From: Bacteroidota bacterium
GTDB lineage: Bacteria > Bacteroidota > Bacteroidia > Bacteroidales > P3
Assembly: GCA_017860255.1 (NCBI GenBank)
Contig: JAFNAR010000001.1
Location: 42,181-106,180, forward strand
Length of the DNA: 64,000 nt
Direction: 5' to 3'
Part shown: in pieces, positions 60,804-64,000 of the stretch
Layout of the letters: each line of letters opens with the position of its first letter
Numbering within the stretch: the first letter of the stretch is position 1
Translations under genes and position numbers: made by a program
Notes under the pieces: model-generated
Database searches by the model: none
What the model saw: only the letters and a program-made list of their open reading frames with translations
Told to the model about the DNA's origin: nothing

Positions 60804-63767
60804 ATGAAAACAATAAACAATTTATTTAGCCTTATAATTATTATTGCATTTGCATGTAATTCAGTTTTTGCAATTCCAGCAGATAACACTCATATTTTTT
60901 CAAAGAAGCAGTCTAATGGAAAAATAATCTCATACACCTTAAATGGTGATGAATTTATATCATGGGCAACATCATTAGATGGATATACATTATTAGAAAA
61001 AAATAATGGAGATATTGTTTATGCGGTAGTAAATGAAGAAGGAAAATTGATTAAATCAGATGTATTGGCATGCGATAATCAATATAGGACAATTGAAGAT
61101 AATATATTTCTTAGCACAATTAAAAAAGGTTTATTTTATAATTCAACACAAATAGAACAGTGTAAACAAAACAGAGTTCAAAGATATTCAGATAATTCTC
61201 GAAATTACACTCCAACTACAGGAACACCTAACTTTTTAGTAATTTTAGTTAGCTTTGCAGATATTCCGTTTAACTCAGCAAATGTAACAACAATGCAAAA
61301 CCAAATTTCTCAAGCAAACTATACAGTTAATGGAGCAACAGGTAGTGTGAAAGATTATTTTTTTGATAATTCTATGGAAACTCTAAATGCAAATTTTACA
61401 ATAGTTGGTCCATATACTTTAAGTCATAACCAAGCTTATTATGGAGCAGAAGCTGAATATTTCCATGATACTCTACCTAGAGAAATGGCTGCTGAGGCTT
61501 GTTCTTTAGCAAATCCATATGTTAATTTTGCAAATTTTGATAATGATAATGATGGATATGTTGATATGGTTCATGTTGTTTATGCAGGAATAGGTCAGCA
61601 CAATGGAGGAGGAACAAATGCAATTTGGGCTCATCGTTGGGTTCTTCCAACTCCAACTAACTTCGATGGTGTTTATGCATATGATTATTCTTGCTCAAAT
61701 GAACTAAGAACTACAACTTCAATTGATGGAATTGGAACTACTTGTCATGAGATGGGACATGTTTTGGGTTTACCAGACTTTTACGATACAGACAATGAAG
61801 GCTCAGGAGGTCAAGCAATAGATTTAGTCACATGGGATTTAATGGCAATTGGTAGTTATAATAATAATTCTAGAACACCTCCCTATCTTTCTGCTTTGGA
61901 AAGACAAATTTTAGGATGGTTAACTCCTATTAGTTTAACAGCTAACACTTCCAATTGTACTCTACCAGCAATTTCTGATAGCAATAAAGCATATAAGGTT
62001 GTTTTAAGTACAAACGAATTTTTAATGTTTGAACATAGAAATAAAAAGAAATGGGATGCCTACACTCCAGCAAAAGGAATGCTTGTTTTTCATGGAGATA
62101 ATAATTTAATTAATCCTTGGCTAACTTCAGGAATAAATGATATTAATGTTAATCCTTATGATAGAGGATACTTTATTATTCCTGCTTCAGGAGATTCAAC
62201 AAATATTAACTCTACAAGTACAACATTTCCTGGTTCAACTAATCAAACATCTTTTACAAACTCAGCATTAAAAAATGGGACATTAACAGGAAAAGCATTA
62301 GTAAGCATTACTTATGGAGCTGATTCGGTAATCACTTTTTCTTTCATTAATAATGCTCCAATTGTTACTGCAAATGTAGCTACAAATATTTCTCAAAATT
62401 CTGTAATATTAAATGGAACAATTACCGGAGGGAGTGAAGTCATAAGTTCTCAAGGATTCGAATATAAACTTTCAAGTGCTTCAACATGGACAACAATAAC
62501 AACAACAATTAATGGAAATGCAATTACTCATAATCTATTAGGCTTAACACCTAATACAGCTTATCAGTATAGAGCATATGCAACAACATCCTTAGGAACA
62601 GTTTATGGAACAACTCAAAGCTTTACAACTCTTGCAATTGTTCCTCCAACAGTAGTTACAAGTCTAGCAACTGCAATATCACAAAATACTGCAACTCTTA
62701 ATGGTACAATTACAATTGGAAGTAGTACTGTTATTGTTCAAGGCTTTCAATGGAAACTATCAAATGCTTCAACATGGACAACAATAACAGAAACATTAAA
62801 CGGGAATGCAATTACTCATAATCTATTAGGCTTAACACCTAACACAGCTTATCAGTATAGAGCATATGCAACAACATCCTTAGGAACAGTTTATGGAACA
62901 ACTCAAAACTTTATAACCCTTGCAATTGTTCATCCAACAGTTATTACAATTCCAGCAACATCAATTTCATATACAACAGTTACATTAAATGGAACAATTA
63001 CCGCAGGAAGTGAAGCAATAATTTCTCAAGGTTTCGAATATAAACTATCAAGTGCTTCAACATGGACAACAATAACAGCAACATTAAACGGAAATGTAAT
63101 GACTCATAATTTAACTGGACTATATTCTAATTATACTTATCAATTTAAAGCTTTTACAACAACAGCTTCAGGAACTTTTTATGGTGAAATTCAATCTTTC
63201 ACAACTCTTGAAATAACACCTCCAATTGTTATTACAAATTCAGCAACTCCAATATCTGGAACTACAGCTACTTTAAGTGGAACTATTACAGCTGAAACAG
63301 AAACAATATTGGCTCAGGGATTTAAATGGAAACAAACAAATGCAAGTCAATGGGAAGAAGTATCTGCAATATTGAATGGAGACGATATTACTTATGAACT
63401 AACAAACTTAATCCCAAATCAATCATATAAATTTAGAGCATTTGCAACAACTGAATCAGGAGAAACAAATGGTTTAATCAAAACATTTACAACATTAGGA
63501 CTAATTGAAGTTGAAAGAGATGAAATATCAATTATTATATATCCTAATCCAACAAACTCAACTTCCAATCTAATAATTGAAAATGTAAATGGGAATATAA
63601 TAATTAGAATAACTGATGTAAGAGGAAGAGTTTTGCAAGAACTTAAAGAAAATGCAAATAATAAGTATGAAACTCAAATTGATTTAAGCAATTATAGTAA
63701 AGGAGAATATTTCATCAATGTAATAACAGATAAGAGCAAAAGAATAGAAAAACTTATCCTTAAATAA
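60804..63767 (+). CDS. M6 family metalloprotease with T9SS type A sorting domain (4)
   Basis: A 987-residue secreted protease: signal peptide about 1-23, prodomain to about 125, catalytic domain about 140-520 with HEMGHVLGLPDFYD at 315-328, four FN3-like units of about 96-97 residues (about 522-905) and a type A sorting domain (IIIYPNPTNS ... NYSKGEYFINVIT). There is no cleaved-adhesin-like domain, unlike the other three. The first two FN3-like units share a nearly identical DNA block 288 nt apart. Its catalytic part is closest to protease 1 and its signal peptide closest to protease 3. It lies 21 kb from the cluster, between inverted 31-nt repeats. Confidence 0.92.
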   Translation: MKTINNLFSLIIIIAFACNSVFAIPADNTHIFSKKQSNGKIISYTLNGDEFISWATSLDGYTLLEKNNGDIVYAVVNEEGKLIKSDVLACDNQYRTIEDNIFLSTIKKGLFYNSTQIEQCKQNRVQRYSDNSRNYTPTTGTPNFLVILVSFADIPFNSANVTTMQNQISQANYTVNGATGSVKDYFFDNSMETLNANFTIVGPYTLSHNQAYYGAEAEYFHDTLPREMAAEACSLANPYVNFANFDNDNDGYVDMVHVVYAGIGQHNGGGTNAIWAHRWVLPTPTNFDGVYAYDYSCSNELRTTTSIDGIGTTCHEMGHVLGLPDFYDTDNEGSGGQAIDLVTWDLMAIGSYNNNSRTPPYLSALERQILGWLTPISLTANTSNCTLPAISDSNKAYKVVLSTNEFLMFEHRNKKKWDAYTPAKGMLVFHGDNNLINPWLTSGINDINVNPYDRGYFIIPASGDSTNINSTSTTFPGSTNQTSFTNSALKNGTLTGKALVSITYGADSVITFSFINNAPIVTANVATNISQNSVILNGTITGGSEVISSQGFEYKLSSASTWTTITTTINGNAITHNLLGLTPNTAYQYRAYATTSLGTVYGTTQSFTTLAIVPPTVVTSLATAISQNTATLNGTITIGSSTVIVQGFQWKLSNASTWTTITETLNGNAITHNLLGLTPNTAYQYRAYATTSLGTVYGTTQNFITLAIVHPTVITIPATSISYTTVTLNGTITAGSEAIISQGFEYKLSSASTWTTITATLNGNVMTHNLTGLYSNYTYQFKAFTTTASGTFYGEIQSFTTLEITPPIVITNSATPISGTTATLSGTITAETETILAQGFKWKQTNASQWEEVSAILNGDDITYELTNLIPNQSYKFRAFATTESGETNGLIKTFTTLGLIEVERDEISIIIYPNPTNSTSNLIIENVNGNIIIRITDVRGRVLQELKENANNKYETQIDLSNYSKGEYFINVITDKSKRIEKLILK
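62517..62907 (+). repeat. Direct repeat inside M6 protease 4
   Basis: The block 62517-62619 recurs at 62805-62907, 288 nt (96 codons) downstream, with one or two mismatches. It encodes NAITHNLLGLTPNTAYQYRA-type FN3-like sequence. A recent in-frame duplication or intragenic conversion. Confidence 0.8.
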
Positions 63768-63798
63768 TTATCCTCATTATATTTTGCTATTTACTATG

Positions 63799-63824
63799 AT
63801 TGTATGCTTTTTTCTACATACAAT
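63799..63824 (+). terminator. Possible terminator of M6 protease 4
   Basis: ATTGTATG (63799-63806) pairs with CATACAAT (63817-63824) across a T-rich loop. No T-run after it: weak. Confidence 0.4.
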
Positions 63825-63846
63825 TGTTTGAAAATTCTTCATAGTT

Positions 63847-63877
63847 AGGGATCTCTTTGCTTTGCAAAGCGACAAAG
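63847..63877. repeat. 31-nt repeat, right copy
   Basis: AGGGATCTCTTTGCTTTGC then AAAGCGACAAAG; the inverted partner lies at 60553-60583. Confidence 0.65.
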
Positions 63878-63905
63878 TCTATAATAAATCCCGCACAACG
63901 GAAAC

Positions 63906-64000
63906 TGACTTGTCCTGAAAAAAGTTGACACAAAAACCCAAATCAACATGGACAAAAATTTAAGAAAAGAACCCATTACCGATGCATTTCGCTACAAAGT
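63906..64000 (+). mobile_element. Left end of an insertion sequence (partial)
   Basis: TGACTTGTCCTGAAAAAAGT followed by TGACACAAAAACCC resembles the left end of Bacteroidota IS3-type elements and directly precedes an open frame running off the window. The family is judged from memory of such ends; the right end is outside the window. Confidence 0.45.
63948..64000 (+). CDS. Probable transposase N-terminus (partial)
   Basis: ATG 63948 opens a frame to the window edge encoding MDKNLRKEPITDAFRYK. Its C-ending codons (CCC, ATT, ACC, CGC, TAC) contrast with the very AT-rich third positions of its neighbours, a sign of separate origin. The sequence is too short to prove a family; IS3-type OrfA is the most likely given the end motif 40 nt upstream. 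Confidence 0.4.
   Translation, partial: MDKNLRKEPITDAFRYK

Overview
The window is AT-rich DNA from a member of the Bacteroidota, probably a Bacteroidales-like lineage. Three things point there. Many genes are preceded by the TAnnTTTG -7 promoter box typical of this phylum. At least seven secreted proteins end in type IX secretion (T9SS) type A sorting domains, and one ends in a type B (gliding-motility-like) domain. Several families are also characteristic: PCMD lipoproteins, DUF4199, DUF6794, DUF2436 and peptide-N-glycosidase F. No rRNA or tRNA gene was recognised, so the assignment cannot be sharper.

Layout. 1-2.9 kb: the end of a two-gene SIR2-HerA antiphage module, with the tail of a possible third gene. 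2.9-11.4 kb: accessory genes in repeat-rich DNA: an AAA/DUF4143 ATPase, an AbiEi/AbiEii type IV toxin-antitoxin pair, and a GDP-L-fucose pathway (gmd, fcl) split by a GxxExxY nuclease-like gene that sits between inverted-repeat elements. Nine CCCCTTTAGGGG-type motifs, three tandem copies of a 0.3 kb noncoding repeat and two arrays of 33-bp direct repeats lie here. 11.5-25.8 kb: envelope genes: polysaccharide deacetylase, OmpA-like protein, beta-barrel candidates, PCMD lipoprotein, DUF4838 protein, paired DUF4199 membrane proteins, a glycosyltransferase and the heptose genes gmhA and gmhB. 25.9-44.5 kb: a free-standing relative of the M6 protease prodomain, dapD, a PNGase F-like protein, three tandem M6 metalloproteases and three other T9SS substrates. 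44.6-60.5 kb: housekeeping genes (argS, clpS, nfeD, floA, uvrA, menG, two menA-like genes, a BASS transporter, a cytidylate-kinase-like protein). 60.8-63.8 kb: a fourth M6 protease. The right edge enters an insertion sequence.

How the genes fit together. Much of the window builds or decorates the cell surface. Sugar-nucleotide and heptose genes supply surface glycans, and secreted M6 proteases, a PNGase-like enzyme and adhesin-like proteins leave through T9SS. The secretion machinery itself is not in the window.

The most unusual signal is noncoding. Four intergenic arrays (16363-16395, 16761-16859, 29126-29224, 46557-46611) carry 11-nt dyad-symmetric motifs repeated at exactly 22-nt intervals. 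The palindrome sequence differs between loci in a compensatory way (TAATG-n-CATTA, CAATG-n-CATTG, TCATG-n-CATGA), while the ATGnCAT core, the period and parts of the flanks are kept. I do not recognise a described family with this architecture.
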